Shown: positions 25,795 through 34,527 of the stretch, one piece after another
How the letters are laid out: each line of letters starts with the position of its first letter
How positions within the stretch are numbered: position 1 is the first letter of the stretch
Source of the DNA: Pseudanabaena sp. lw0831
Lineage (GTDB): Bacteria > Cyanobacteriota > Cyanobacteriia > Pseudanabaenales > Pseudanabaenaceae
Assembly: GCF_016584665.1 (NCBI RefSeq)
Contig: NZ_BBJB01000006.1
Coordinates: forward strand, 1 to 64,000
Direction: 5' to 3'
Length of the DNA: 64,000 bases
Position numbers and translations under genes: made by a program
Notes under the pieces: model-generated
What the model was told of the DNA's origin: nothing
Databases searched by the model: none
What the model saw: only the letters and a program-made list of their open reading frames with translations

Positions 25795-26910
25795 TTAGAC
25801 TTTTTGAAATAGACAACCTTCAATCGATAGCCCGGGACCAAAGGCTAAGGCAATCCCATTTTGAAACGGAGTATCTGCTCTTGATTGATGCTTATCTAAA
25901 ATCTGTTTGAGGATAAATAGAATCGTTGGCGAACTCATATTGCCATAACGGCGCAAGACCTCAAAGGAATCAGACACCATGCGATCGCTAAGTTCACAAG
26001 CTGATTGAATATTTTCAATAATCTTTCTTCCCCCTGGATGAATTGCCCAAAAATCCAGATCATTGGTCGTGAGATGATGTTGCTTTAAGAAAGCTTGCAA
26101 ATAATCAGGTAGATGCGATACTACTACATCAGGAACCCTCGGTGATAAGCCCATCAAAAAACCAGTATCACCGATTGTCCAATTCATTAGTTCTTCAGTG
26201 TTTTCGATCAGCAAACTATATCCATCGGTATAAGCCAGCTTTCCTTCCGCTTGAGCAAATGGACTCGAAGTCAAAATCGCGGCAGCAGCTCCATCGGAAA
26301 AAATGGCATTGATAATTGTATTCTCTAAGGTGTCAGCGACTTGAAAATGCAATGAACATAGCTCAACGCAAACTAAGAGAACTTTAGCTTGGCGATCGCT
26401 TTGACAGATGGCATGAGCAGTTCTGAGTCCATTAAAAGCTGCATGACAGCCCATAAAGCCAATCATCGTGCGCGAAACACTATAGGAAAGTCCCAAATGC
26501 TTGATTAGGTGAATATCTAAGCCAGGGGCAGAAAAGCCAGTACAACTAACGACGATTAAATGGGTGATGTCTTGAGCATTAAGGTTTTCGGCTTCAGAGA
26601 TCGCTTGTTGTGCTGCTTGCAAAGCAATTTTTGGCGCATAGACTTCATATTTTTGATTACGGCTAAAGGTAGTTGGGGTAGGCGTGAGTTCCCAATTATG
26701 AGGATATAATTCAAAATTTTGGAGATCGCCACCATAGTCTGAAATACAGCTAAAGCGATAATCGATTCCTGAATTTGCATAAATTGCTGGAATTCTTTTT
26801 CTAATGGAAGCTGATAAACTTTCTGTCTTTAACATAAAGTCCGCAGCTTCGGCCTGTGTTAGTTTATAAGGTGGGTTCGCTGTAGCGATCGCTTCTAAAA
26901 CTGTATACAT
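25795..26910 (-). CDS. Type III polyketide synthase (chalcone/stilbene synthase-like)
   Basis: 371 residues, thiolase-fold condensing enzyme that extends an acyl-CoA starter with malonyl-CoA and cyclises the product. The catalytic triad is intact: Cys155 (MIGFMGCHAAFNGLRTA), His291 (FWAIHPGGRKIIE) and Asn324 (RRYGNMSSPTI). Length is normal. Starter and product are not readable; bacterial relatives make alkylresorcinols, alkylpyrones or tetrahydroxynaphthalene-like compounds. It is followed by a methyltransferase, forming a two-gene biosynthetic unit; no oxidoreductase or acyl-activating gene is adjacent. Confidence 0.92.
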   Translation of the reverse strand: MYTVLEAIATANPPYKLTQAEAADFMLKTESLSASIRKRIPAIYANSGIDYRFSCISDYGGDLQNFELYPHNWELTPTPTTFSRNQKYEVYAPKIALQAAQQAISEAENLNAQDITHLIVVSCTGFSAPGLDIHLIKHLGLSYSVSRTMIGFMGCHAAFNGLRTAHAICQSDRQAKVLLVCVELCSLHFQVADTLENTIINAIFSDGAAAAILTSSPFAQAEGKLAYTDGYSLLIENTEELMNWTIGDTGFLMGLSPRVPDVVVSHLPDYLQAFLKQHHLTTNDLDFWAIHPGGRKIIENIQSACELSDRMVSDSFEVLRRYGNMSSPTILFILKQILDKHQSRADTPFQNGIALAFGPGLSIEGCLFQKV

Positions 26911-27033
26911 TTGGTTAAGCCCAATATAACGAATATCAAATTAAACTTTTCACTTTTGCCCTAGGCAAAGCGATGTAATTTGCTTTACAAATACTTTTAT
27001 AGAAACAATCTGAGAGATTAAGAACCCATTCCT

Positions 27034-27138
27034 TATAGCTGTTTACAATCAAACAAAGCTCAATAAATTTTTCAACAGTGTTACTTCGCAACACTGTTGA
27101 AAAATTTACTGGTTCAAGCTTAATCGCAAAGAGCTGGA
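27034..27138. mobile_element. TA-flanked palindromic MITE-like element, copy 1 (diverged)
   Basis: Starts TATAGCTGTTTAC..., carries CAATAAATTTTTCAACAG and ends near GAGCTGGA. Arms 27065-27082 and 27090-27107 form an 18-bp perfect inverted repeat around ACTTCGC. It has the same plan as the copies at 44427, 44980 and 50790, but its right end has lost the terminal GCTGTA. Lies in a 522-nt region (26911-27432) without a credible gene. Confidence 0.65.
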
Positions 27139-27228
27139 AGGAATAAATATACAAATCAATCGTTAGGTGCAATAGCCTGAGCCTTACATTGTATATCTTT
27201 ATCAATATTCCTGTTTGAGACTCCTTAT

Positions 27229-27342
27229 ACCAACCCTCAAAATGGCGTTGCCATTTTGAGGGTTCTAAAGCCTTACTGGGCATGGGTTTCAATCCTCAAA
27301 AATGTAGACGCACTTTTGAGGATTGGTATTACTCCCACAGAT
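27229..27342. repeat. Compound repeat of the CCTCAAAATGGC type
   Basis: TACCAACCCTCAAAATGGC-GTT-GCCATTTTGAGGGTT, then CTAAAGCCTTACTGGGC, then AATCCTCAAAAATG...CACTTTTGAGGATTGGTA. The two ends (TACCAA.CCTCAAAA / TTTTGAGGATTGGTA) are complementary, so the unit is a nested inverted repeat ending in TA. Related units lie at 10163-10235, 34202-34274 and, as a simple palindrome, 45080-45121. Confidence 0.65.
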
Positions 27343-27392
27343 AGAGATGTCAACAATTTCTTTGAAATCGATAGCAAAGAGCAATCCAAAAT

Positions 27393-27424
27393 GATTTTTG
27401 AGAAGTGTGTACTTCTCAAAAATC
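27393..27424 (-). terminator. Hairpin after nadE
   Basis: GATTTTTGAGAAGT and ACTTCTCAAAAATC are perfect 14-bp arms around GTGT, starting 9 nt after the nadE stop on the minus strand; probably a terminator. Confidence 0.6.
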
Positions 27425-27432
27425 TCAAAAGC

Positions 27433-29151
27433 CTATAATGACGTAACTTTACTAGCGATCGGCATTCTCCAGCCTGAACCAAAAGCGCGATCGGTGATTT
27501 TCAAACCTGGGGCAGCTTGGCGGCGTTTAAATTCCGCGATTTTGACCAACCGCACTACGCGATCGACGATCGCTGGATCGTGACCTGTTGCCATAATTTC
27601 TGCGGCAGCGAGATGTTGATTAATCAGCTTGTGCAAAATATCATCAAGGATGTCATAGGGAGGAAGAGAATCTTGATCCAGTTGATCGGGCTTGAGTTCG
27701 GCACTAGGCGGCTTAGTAATAATATTCAGGGGAATCACTTCTGTATTCCCTTGCTTAATTGATAAATGGGAACTAGTACGATTTAGCCATTCACAGATGG
27801 AAAACACTCGTGTTTTTGGTACGTCAGCGATCGCAGCAAGACCACCATTCATATCACCATAAAGCGTGCAGTAGCCCACCGAAACTTCTGATTTGTTGCC
27901 TGTAGAAAGGAGTAAATGTCCAAACTTGTTAGAGATTGCCATCAGCAGACTACCGCGAATCCTCGACTGCAAATTCTCTTCAGTGACATCACTAGTTTGC
28001 CCCGCAAATAGATTGGCAAGACTAGAGTCAAAGGCTTCCATCATTGGTTGAATCGGAATTGTTTGCGTAGAGATTCCTAAATTATGAGAGAGGGCGATCG
28101 CATCGGTAATCGAATGCGCAGAACTGTAGGTCGAAGGCATCAGCACACCCAGTACATTCTCTTTACCAATCGCCTCAGCCGCGATCGCCGCCACCAGAGC
28201 CGAATCGATACCGCCACTCAAACCAATCACCACCTGACGAAATCGACATTTCTGTACATAGTCACGCACACCAAGCACCAGAGCCGCAAAAATTTCCGCA
28301 TCGGCACTTTCGTATTTAGATGGAGTGGGGCTAAGCCCCACTCCATCTAAACGCAAAATCAATAAATCTTCCTCAAAACCATTACTAAGCGCAATTATTT
28401 CGCCATGGCGATTAAAAGCCATACTCCGCCCATCAAAAATCAGATCGTCATTTGCCCCAACCTGATTGGCATAAAGCAATGGCAAGTCATGCATAAGCGC
28501 ACTATGACTCAACATCGCTTCACGCAACTTCTGCTTACCAACCGCATAGGGTGAAGCCGATAAATTGAGCAGCAAATCTAATTCGTGATTCTCAGCTAGT
28601 TCAGCAACAGGATCATCAGCATAACTACGCTTGCCCCAAAATGTCTCGTCATTCCAAATATCTTCGCAAATGGTGACACCTACATTTAGAGATGTTCCCC
28701 CCTTCAGATTTAGCGTAAAAACTTGGCTCCCATTCCCCACCGCAAAATAACGATCTTCATCAAATACGTCATAGGTTGGCAACAATCGCTTGTGGAAAAT
28801 TTGCTGAACTTTGCCACCTTGCAATAGAGCCGCACTATTAAATAGGGGTTTTCCTCCTGCTTGGTTAGCATGAGGGTTTACCGATACAGTACCTACCAGT
28901 ACTGCAACATCAGGCGGAAGTTGAGTAGCAAGATCGGAGATCGCAGTTTCCATATCGCGCACAAATTGATGATTCATCAACAAGTCACGAGGTGGATAGC
29001 CACAAAGTGATAACTCAGGTGTGAGCACTAGCTGCGCCCCTTGCTCAGCTAATCTCTTAACAGCAGCTAATATGCGATCGCAGTTGCCGACCAAGTCACC
29101 AATTACTGGATTAAGTTGTGCGATCCCAAAAATTGCATTACCTAGGCTCAT
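27433..29151 (-). CDS. nadE: Glutamine-dependent NAD+ synthetase
   Basis: 572 residues, catalysing the last step of NAD synthesis: amidation of deamido-NAD with ammonia from glutamine. The N-terminal nitrilase domain has the triad Glu in TPELSLCGYPPRDLL, Lys in HKRLLPTYDVFDEDRYF, and Cys in VTICEDIWND. The C-terminal synthetase domain has the PP-loop GLSGGIDSALVAAIAAEA, LSTGNKSEVSVGYCTLYGD and GLAAIADVPKTRVF. Length and domain order are usual for two-domain bacterial enzymes. The next upstream gene is CPP1-like, separated by a terminator. Confidence 0.97.
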   Translation of the reverse strand: MSLGNAIFGIAQLNPVIGDLVGNCDRILAAVKRLAEQGAQLVLTPELSLCGYPPRDLLMNHQFVRDMETAISDLATQLPPDVAVLVGTVSVNPHANQAGGKPLFNSAALLQGGKVQQIFHKRLLPTYDVFDEDRYFAVGNGSQVFTLNLKGGTSLNVGVTICEDIWNDETFWGKRSYADDPVAELAENHELDLLLNLSASPYAVGKQKLREAMLSHSALMHDLPLLYANQVGANDDLIFDGRSMAFNRHGEIIALSNGFEEDLLILRLDGVGLSPTPSKYESADAEIFAALVLGVRDYVQKCRFRQVVIGLSGGIDSALVAAIAAEAIGKENVLGVLMPSTYSSAHSITDAIALSHNLGISTQTIPIQPMMEAFDSSLANLFAGQTSDVTEENLQSRIRGSLLMAISNKFGHLLLSTGNKSEVSVGYCTLYGDMNGGLAAIADVPKTRVFSICEWLNRTSSHLSIKQGNTEVIPLNIITKPPSAELKPDQLDQDSLPPYDILDDILHKLINQHLAAAEIMATGHDPAIVDRVVRLVKIAEFKRRQAAPGLKITDRAFGSGWRMPIASKVTSL

Positions 29152-29168
29152 GTTTGATTTATCCCTCT

Positions 29169-29207
29169 AAAAATGATGGGGCGGGCAAAGCCCGCCCCAT
29201 CATTTTT
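29169..29207 (-). terminator. 18-bp hairpin with GCAAAGC core after the CPP1-like gene
   Basis: AAAAATGATGGGGCGGGC and its perfect complement enclose AAA. On the minus strand it lies between the CPP1-like gene and nadE. The outer AAAAATGAT/ATCATTTTT make it symmetric, so it could act in both directions. Confidence 0.75.
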
Positions 29208-29222
29208 GTTTTTTGTATAGCT

Positions 29223-29843
29223 CTAGCGCAAGAAACAAGCATGTAGCCACATCACCAACAAGATAATTACTGTCTGGATTGGGCTAGGAAAAAATCCACT
29301 TCCTACCAAGCGAGATATTACTAAAACTTGATTAGTTAAAGTTGCTAATAATACACCGACTGTAATTCCTGATAGGGAGATCAGCAGAGCACGTCCAAAG
29401 CGATTTTCTTTGCGGGTTAGCAAAATAACACTGGCAATTAAACCCAATGATAGCCATGTAGTAGTGACAGCAGGGACAAAAAAGCTAACTGCTCCAAGTC
29501 CCGTAAAAATTCCCAGCGAAATATAAATGTCTTTTTTGCTTGGGCTGTCCAATAGTCTCGACAACCAAGATGGGGCGCGACGCTGTGTATTATTTTGGAG
29601 CGAAGCAGGGATCGCCGCAGATAGACGTTCAGGATAACGAATGCGATCGGGTACGGCAATCTTGCCTTCTTTTCGGGCGCGTAAACGATCCATGAGGATG
29701 GAATCGTAAGCAACCTCGATCATTTCTTGTTGAGACTCATCCCCCTCATTTTCGCGCAATAGGCGATCGCGTGCATCGCGCACTTCTTCAAAGGAGGCTT
29801 CGTCATTGACTCCTAATTTGTCGTAGGGAGTTGGTTCGCTCAT
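29223..29843 (-). CDS. CPP1-like (DUF3353) DnaJ-like membrane protein
   Basis: 206 residues of the CPP1-like family, found in cyanobacteria and chloroplasts. The N-terminal J-like region (TPYDKLGVNDEASFEEVRDARDRLLREN...VAYDSILMDRLRARKEGKI) lacks the HPD tripeptide. Two to four C-terminal helices follow (about 100-205: YISLGIFTGLGAVSFFVPAV, TWLSLGLIASVILLTRK, LISLSGITVGVLLATL, TVIILLVMWLHACFLR). The plant relative CPP1 stabilises protochlorophyllide oxidoreductase, so a holdase role in the thylakoid system is plausible but not shown here. Confidence 0.9.
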   Translation of the reverse strand: MSEPTPYDKLGVNDEASFEEVRDARDRLLRENEGDESQQEMIEVAYDSILMDRLRARKEGKIAVPDRIRYPERLSAAIPASLQNNTQRRAPSWLSRLLDSPSKKDIYISLGIFTGLGAVSFFVPAVTTTWLSLGLIASVILLTRKENRFGRALLISLSGITVGVLLATLTNQVLVISRLVGSGFFPSPIQTVIILLVMWLHACFLR

Positions 29844-29985
29844 TTTTCCAACTATGAATATTTGTAGAGTTCGCTATATATTTGCTGAAAAAAGTAGCTA
29901 AGCAACTGATCAGAAAATATTAGGCAGCTTGATGGCTAAACATAGTATAGCGTCTGATTTAAAATACCTATCTAAACTTTTGAAT

Positions 29986-30026
29986 ATCAATAAGAGTCAG
30001 TCACGAAAGGACGGCCTCTTATTGAT
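29986..30026 (-). terminator. Short inverted repeat overlapping the Uma2 stop codon
   Basis: ATCAATAAGAG and CTCTTATTGAT pair around 19 nt. The stop codon of the Uma2 gene (minus, 30019-30021) lies within the right arm. Confidence 0.45.
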
Positions 30027-30723
30027 TATGGCTATATTTTTGTAAGAGCCATGCCCCAACTTCAGATTGAGATTTCTCGCGGCTGAGTTTTAGGGCGGCT
30101 TCGAGATCAGCGATCGCTAGTCCACCTAATAATTTAGAAGCAGTGATTTGCCGACTGCCACCGTTTTCCAACATTTCTAAGGCAATAATTTTCACTTCTT
30201 GGACATCAACCACCCAATACTCACTAATTCCTAATTGTTCATAAAGTAATCGTTTTTTGCCTAGATCGTCGTTGATCGTGGAGCTAGATATTTCAATCAC
30301 CAAATTTGGTACTGGTGATTCGTCAAGACTGACGATGGAACTGCTGCGAGGTGCGCGGGCTGCGACTTCACCAACGTAGTACGAAATATCTGGCTGGCAT
30401 CCTTGAAAGCCTATTTTGACATAGCTGCAATTGGTCAAACCTCTAGCAGGAATATTTTTTAATGTGCAGTACAAACTAATCGCAAAGATGATGAGCGTAT
30501 TGTCATCAGCATGTTCCGACCCAACGGGCATAGTTTCGATCCTCATTTGCTTAATTTGATTTTTGTCGTAATAGCAGCGAGATTCTGCATACTGAGGATT
30601 TTCGAGAATCTGGACAAACTCGTCCCAAGTTGCACTAATCCACTGATCAGTGATGAGTTGCTGGGATCGTGAATCTGCTAAGTTTTCCTGTTGTTTGATA
30701 GGGGGAGGTGCGATCGCTGTCAT
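30019..30723 (-). CDS. Uma2-family (DUF820) endonuclease-fold protein
   Basis: About 234 residues of the Uma2/DUF820 family, a PD-(D/E)XK nuclease fold hugely expanded in cyanobacteria. It shows KIGFQGCQPDISYYVGE (P-D-x-x-x catalytic strand), VPNLVIEISSSTINDDLGKKRLLYEQLGISEYWVVDV (the V-I-E-I and E-Y-W-V-V-D signatures). On the minus strand, GGGAG lies 8 nt before the ATG at 30723, favouring this start over one seven codons upstream. The cellular function is unknown. Confidence 0.88.
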   Translation of the reverse strand: MTAIAPPPIKQQENLADSRSQQLITDQWISATWDEFVQILENPQYAESRCYYDKNQIKQMRIETMPVGSEHADDNTLIIFAISLYCTLKNIPARGLTNCSYVKIGFQGCQPDISYYVGEVAARAPRSSSIVSLDESPVPNLVIEISSSTINDDLGKKRLLYEQLGISEYWVVDVQEVKIIALEMLENGGSRQITASKLLGGLAIADLEAALKLSREKSQSEVGAWLLQKYSHNQ

Positions 30724-30762
30724 TTCATATTCTCCCAAAAACAATACTTTGCTCTATGTTAT

Positions 30763-30808
30763 CAAAGCAAAAAGACTAAAAGCGGCACTCTTTAGTCTTT
30801 TTGTTTTG
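30763..30808. terminator. Symmetric AT-rich hairpin upstream of Uma2/sbtA
   Basis: CAAAGCAAAAAGACTAAA pairs with TTTAGTCTTTTTGTTTTG (one G-T). It lies between divergent genes, so a terminator role is odd; it may be a repeat relic. Confidence 0.45.
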
Positions 30809-30927
30809 ATACAAGGGTGTGTTTCTCATAACGTATTTCCGATGGCGATCGCCATACAATTCTGTAGACTGTCATGATGTACGAATTGTTTTAAAAAAAT
30901 CCTTTTATTTTTAATGGATCTGTCCAA

Positions 30928-31920
30928 ATGGATTTAGACCTAATTGTTTCTAATGTGCTTAACCCGCCAATCCTGTTCTTTTTTCTGGGCATGTTAGCGG
31001 TGTTGATTAAATCAGATTTAGAAATCCCGCCGCCAATCCCGAAATTATTCTCGCTATATCTACTGCTGGCGATCGGATTTAAGGGTGGTGTCGAACTCGT
31101 CAAAAGTGGAATTAGTCAAGCAGTAATTCTGACCATGCTTGCCGCGATCCTGATGGCTTGCATTGTCCCTGTGTACTCATTCTTTATTCTTAAGATCAAG
31201 CTTGACGCTTACAACGCCGCCGCGATCGCAGCAACTTATGGCTCGATCAGTGCTGTTACCTTTATCACCGCGAGTTCATTTTTGAACCAGTTAGGTATTG
31301 CTTTTGATGGCTATATGGTCGCAGCATTGGCGCTGATGGAGTCTCCTGCAATTATTGTGGGACTGATCCTAGTTAGCCTATTTACTGCCGCAGAAAAAGC
31401 GAACAAAGGAGAAACTAGCGAATTTGCATGGTCAGAAGTATTACGTGAAGCTTTTTTAAACAGCTCGGTATTTTTGCTAGTTGGTAGCTTGATTATTGGT
31501 TGTTTGACTGGTGAAAGAGGCTGGCATGTATTGTCGCCTTTTACTCAAGACATGTTTTATGGTGTGTTGACTTTCTTCCTGATGGATATGGGGCTAGTCG
31601 CCGCCAAAAGAATTAAAGATTTACAAAAAACAGGCATTTTCTTAATCGCTTTTGCGATTTTGATGCCAATCTTGAATTCGGGTGTTGGCATTGCGATCGC
31701 CAAATTAATTTCTATGTCTCAGGGAGACGCGCTGTTGTTTGCAGTGCTATGTGCCAGTGCCTCATATATTGCCGTACCCGCTGCCATGCGTCTGACTGTG
31801 CCAGAAGCTAATCCTAGCCTCTATGTTTCGACGGCTTTGGCTGTTACATTCCCTTTCAATATTATTGTGGGAATTCCTTTATATATGTACGTGATTAATT
31901 TGTTTTGGGTAACTACTTAA
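30928..31920 (+). CDS. sbtA: Sodium-dependent bicarbonate transporter SbtA
   Basis: 330 residues, SbtA/DUF897 family. SbtA imports HCO3- with Na+ at the plasma membrane as part of the CO2-concentrating mechanism. About ten helices in two inverted halves are visible. Conserved segments: NPPILFFFLGMLAVLIKSDL, LLAIGFKGGVELVKSG, AATYGSISAVTFITASSFL and the second-half match LFAVLCASASYIAVPAAMRLTVPEANPSL. It is a little shorter than the well-studied 370-residue form, mostly in the central loop. sbtB follows 82 nt downstream, with a small hairpin between. Confidence 0.95.
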   Translation: MDLDLIVSNVLNPPILFFFLGMLAVLIKSDLEIPPPIPKLFSLYLLLAIGFKGGVELVKSGISQAVILTMLAAILMACIVPVYSFFILKIKLDAYNAAAIAATYGSISAVTFITASSFLNQLGIAFDGYMVAALALMESPAIIVGLILVSLFTAAEKANKGETSEFAWSEVLREAFLNSSVFLLVGSLIIGCLTGERGWHVLSPFTQDMFYGVLTFFLMDMGLVAAKRIKDLQKTGIFLIAFAILMPILNSGVGIAIAKLISMSQGDALLFAVLCASASYIAVPAAMRLTVPEANPSLYVSTALAVTFPFNIIVGIPLYMYVINLFWVTT

Positions 31921-31925
31921 AAGGT

Positions 31926-31950
31926 ACTGACGACGCAAAGCGTCGTCAGT
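31926..31950. terminator. Small GCAAAGC-core hairpin between sbtA and sbtB
   Basis: ACTGACGACGC/GCGTCGTCAGT around AAA, five nt after the sbtA stop. It may attenuate transcription into sbtB. Confidence 0.65.
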
Positions 31951-32002
31951 AATTTTGATGATCGGTAAAAAACTTTAGTAAGAATTTAGTAAAAATAAAA
32001 TC

Positions 32003-32308
32003 ATGCAAGCTGTTAAAAGAATCGAAATTGTATCTGATTCTGTTGAGTCGCACAAGATTATCAAGGTGTTAGAAAAAGTTGGGGTTTTGAACTACACAGT
32101 AATTCGGAATGTCGTGGGTAAAGGAGTCAGTGGTACTAATTCAGGCGATCTTGATATGAGTATGCTGGAGAACGACTATGTGATTGCTTTCTTTTTGGAA
32201 GACAAAACCAAATTGCTGGTCGAGAAACTCAAGCCAGTTACCAAAAAGTTTGGTGGAGTTTGTTATATCTCTGATGCGATGGCAATTAGTTCGGTAACTG
32301 TTAGTTAG
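32003..32308 (+). CDS. sbtB: PII-like carbon-sensing protein SbtB
   Basis: 101 residues of the PII-like SbtB family, which binds adenine nucleotides and SbtA to tune bicarbonate uptake. It begins VKRIEIVSDSVESHKIIKVLEKVGVLNYTVIRNVVGKGVSGT, a ferredoxin-like beta-alpha-beta with the T-loop region, and ends KKFGGVCYISDAMAISSVTVS. The C-terminal CGPEGC redox loop of the Synechocystis protein is absent, so redox-controlled diadenylate activity is not expected. Its position after sbtA fits. Confidence 0.92.
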   Translation: MQAVKRIEIVSDSVESHKIIKVLEKVGVLNYTVIRNVVGKGVSGTNSGDLDMSMLENDYVIAFFLEDKTKLLVEKLKPVTKKFGGVCYISDAMAISSVTVS

Positions 32309-32330
32309 TCCTAAGTGCCTTGGAAAAATC

Positions 32331-32387
32331 AAAACCCAAAGAAGATAATTCGCTAGCTTCGCTGGCGAATTATCTTCTTTGGGTTTT
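32331..32387. terminator. 23-bp palindrome between sbtB and murJ (convergent)
   Basis: AAAACCCAAAGAAGATAATT plus CGC (32331-32353) pairs with 32365-32387. The interior TAGCTTCGCTG contains the GCTTCGC core. It should terminate both convergent genes. Confidence 0.75.
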
Positions 32388-32391
32388 ATAG

Positions 32392-34179
32392 TTAACGCGA
32401 AAAGCGACGCTTGATTTGATTGGTTAAAGCTTTGATCTCAGGGATTTTCATTTGGACAGCGATCGCACCAAAAATAGCGAACCCGACCGCACTAGCGATC
32501 GCTAAACCTCCTAGCTTTGCTCCAAATTTTGCCACAGTGCCGAAACTGTCAAAACTCTGACTGAGTAAATGATAAACGCCCCAGCTTGCTCCACCAGCGA
32601 TCGCACTGGCGATTATCAAACCTAAGATGGTTATGCTCCAACTTTTTAGTGGCATCCCATTCAGGCGGCGATCGAGGAAGTAAATCATTGCAAACATGGA
32701 GAGCACATTCACAGAAACCGTCGCCAAAACAATTCCTGCCGCGCCAAATCTTTGGACTAATAAATAATCAAATAGTCCATTCAAGAAAATGCTAACAACG
32801 CTGATCTTAAAAGGTGTATCGCCATCGCCGAGTGCATAAAATACTCGCACCAACACATCGCGCCCTAAATACACAAACATGCCCACCGCATAAGCCATCA
32901 AAACTACAGATGTTAACTGTGAAGCCTCAGCATCAAAAGCATAGCGCTCATAAACCACCTGAGATATTGGCAAAGCCAATGCTACCATTACCGCACTGAT
33001 CGGCAACATCGTAAGCGCCGTGAGCATTAAGCCTTGACGAATACGTTGTTTCAGTTCTCCCCAATTTTCGGGATCGGTTAGCTTAGAAAGTACTGGAAAC
33101 AAAGGGACTAAGATTACATTCGACAAAATCCCCAGAGGCGTTTGTACTAATAGCCCTGCATAACCCATCGCTGACACCGCTGCCGCCGCATTAGGGATGA
33201 AAGAAGCAAAAAATAAATCTGTCCAGACATTAATTTGCAGCATCCCCGATGAAAAAGTTGCGGGGATCATAATTTTTAAGACTTCTTTGACCTCAGGACG
33301 CTGAAAGTCAAATCGCAGCTTAAATCCGCCCATGCCAGCTTTAAGCTGAACAGGTAGTTGCACCAGCCATTGCAAAACTGCCCCAGCTAGAGTTGCCCAA
33401 GCAAGCACTTCACCGCCCAATACCGCATTTTCTGGCAACAACATTTTGCTGCCCATAGTCCAAAACAAGCCGCCGATGCCAATGAGCACTGTCAAGCTAG
33501 AAAATATAGGGCTGACCGATGGCAACCAGTAAGCATCAGCAGCATTCAGCGCTCCAAACCCGATCCCCACTAGCCCAGCCAAAACTGCCATTGGAGCCAT
33601 GATCCGAAACTGCTCGATCGCAATATCTTTAGTGATCTTCAGGTTCTGAATAGTTTCAGGGGTAATTCCTTTTACGAGTAAATCTGCTTCTGGGACAAAT
33701 AACCCAGGCGCAACCAGATGCATCAATGGTTCGGCAAAAATCACTAGAGCGATACTCACCAGCAATAAAATCCCTGTAACGATGGTGGTGATGCTATCGA
33801 TGATTGCTGCGACTTCTTTACGATCTCGTTTAGCTAAAACACTAATGATCGCACTATGAAAAGGTCCATTAATGCCGCCCAGTAAGATCAGCAAGAAGCC
33901 TGGAATCACGTAGGCAAAGTTATAAGCGCCGTAGGCAGTACCGTTACCAAAAGCGGCTGCGATCGCCACTTGACGCAGTAATCCAAATATTTTGCTCAGT
34001 AACGTGGCGATCGCGACAATCGTAGCGATGTTCAGTAGAGATCGCTTAGCAGACTGTCCAGTGGATTGTGATTCCTGCGTTTTCGTGTTAATTTCTTCTT
34101 CGTTGCCAGACAAAATTGGTGATGCCTCTTTGCAGTTTTGACTTTTTAGGCTTTGAGAAATGTAGCACCAAAATACCAC
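32392..34179 (-). CDS. murJ: Lipid II flippase MurJ (MviN)
   Basis: Up to 595 residues with about 14 membrane helices; the MOP-superfamily flippase that moves lipid II across the membrane for peptidoglycan synthesis. Signatures: LLNIATIVAIATLLSKIFGLLRQVAIAAAFG, NFAYVIPGFLLILLGGINGPFHSAIISVL and FRIMAPMAVLAGLVGIGFGALNA. The first about 45 residues (Cys and Ser/Thr/Gln-rich) are not conserved; the true start may be one of the internal codons nearer SAKRSLLNIATI. Strand and position suggest a single-gene transcript. Confidence 0.93.
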   Translation of the reverse strand: MVFWCYISQSLKSQNCKEASPILSGNEEEINTKTQESQSTGQSAKRSLLNIATIVAIATLLSKIFGLLRQVAIAAAFGNGTAYGAYNFAYVIPGFLLILLGGINGPFHSAIISVLAKRDRKEVAAIIDSITTIVTGILLLVSIALVIFAEPLMHLVAPGLFVPEADLLVKGITPETIQNLKITKDIAIEQFRIMAPMAVLAGLVGIGFGALNAADAYWLPSVSPIFSSLTVLIGIGGLFWTMGSKMLLPENAVLGGEVLAWATLAGAVLQWLVQLPVQLKAGMGGFKLRFDFQRPEVKEVLKIMIPATFSSGMLQINVWTDLFFASFIPNAAAAVSAMGYAGLLVQTPLGILSNVILVPLFPVLSKLTDPENWGELKQRIRQGLMLTALTMLPISAVMVALALPISQVVYERYAFDAEASQLTSVVLMAYAVGMFVYLGRDVLVRVFYALGDGDTPFKISVVSIFLNGLFDYLLVQRFGAAGIVLATVSVNVLSMFAMIYFLDRRLNGMPLKSWSITILGLIIASAIAGGASWGVYHLLSQSFDSFGTVAKFGAKLGGLAIASAVGFAIFGAIAVQMKIPEIKALTNQIKRRFSR

Positions 34180-34201
34180 TCACACGAAAGCTTGCGTAAT
34201 G

Positions 34202-34274
34202 TGCTTTATACAAATCCTCAAAATGGCAGCCCTATTTGGGGATTTTAAATCCATACTGGATTGAGCTTGTATCG
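34202..34274. repeat. Diverged repeat of the CCTCAAAATGGC type
   Basis: TATACAAATCCTCAAAATGGC, then a degenerate right arm (ATTTGGGGATTTT), then AAATCCATACTGGATTGAGC. It matches the unit at 10163-10235 including the downstream TACTGGATT. Confidence 0.5.
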
Positions 34275-34342
34275 ATGTTGTCATAAATCCAAACCGTGAA
34301 TAGCAGCTTTTCGCGCCGCAATTCACTTTAATTCTCACTATA

Positions 34343-34397
34343 AAAATCGTTTTTGATGCAAGTCCGCCGACGGCGGACTTGCATCAAAAACGATTTT
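34343..34397. repeat. 26-bp perfect palindrome with GTCCGCC core
   Basis: Arms 34343-34368 (AAAATCGTTTTTGATGCAAG...) and 34372-34397 flank GAC. The core (GATGCAAGTCCGCC) is nearly the one at 1921-1955. Upstream AATTCTCACTATA also resembles the tail there. 34180-34527 has no credible gene, only these repeats and the ferredoxin terminator. Confidence 0.8.
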
Positions 34398-34468
34398 AGG
34401 GTTTTCATACCTAGAATTGTGATCGCTTTCGGGAATTGGTATTACTTGGTAAAGACTAAAAAACTCCG

Positions 34469-34505
34469 AACGTTGCACATAAAGTACTAGCGATCGGAGC
34501 TTTTA
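34469..34505 (-). terminator. Terminator of the ferredoxin gene
   Basis: On the minus strand, GCTCCGA ... TCGGAG is followed by TTTTTT; about 25 nt after the petF stop. Confidence 0.6.
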
Positions 34506-34527
34506 AAATATTTATGAAAAGAAGCGA

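Noticed and set aside
26936-27292. Open minus-strand reading frame of 118 residues upstream of the type III PKS
   Set aside because: It runs straight through two palindromic repeats, has no family-like motif and no ribosome binding site; treated as a chance reading frame in repeat DNA.
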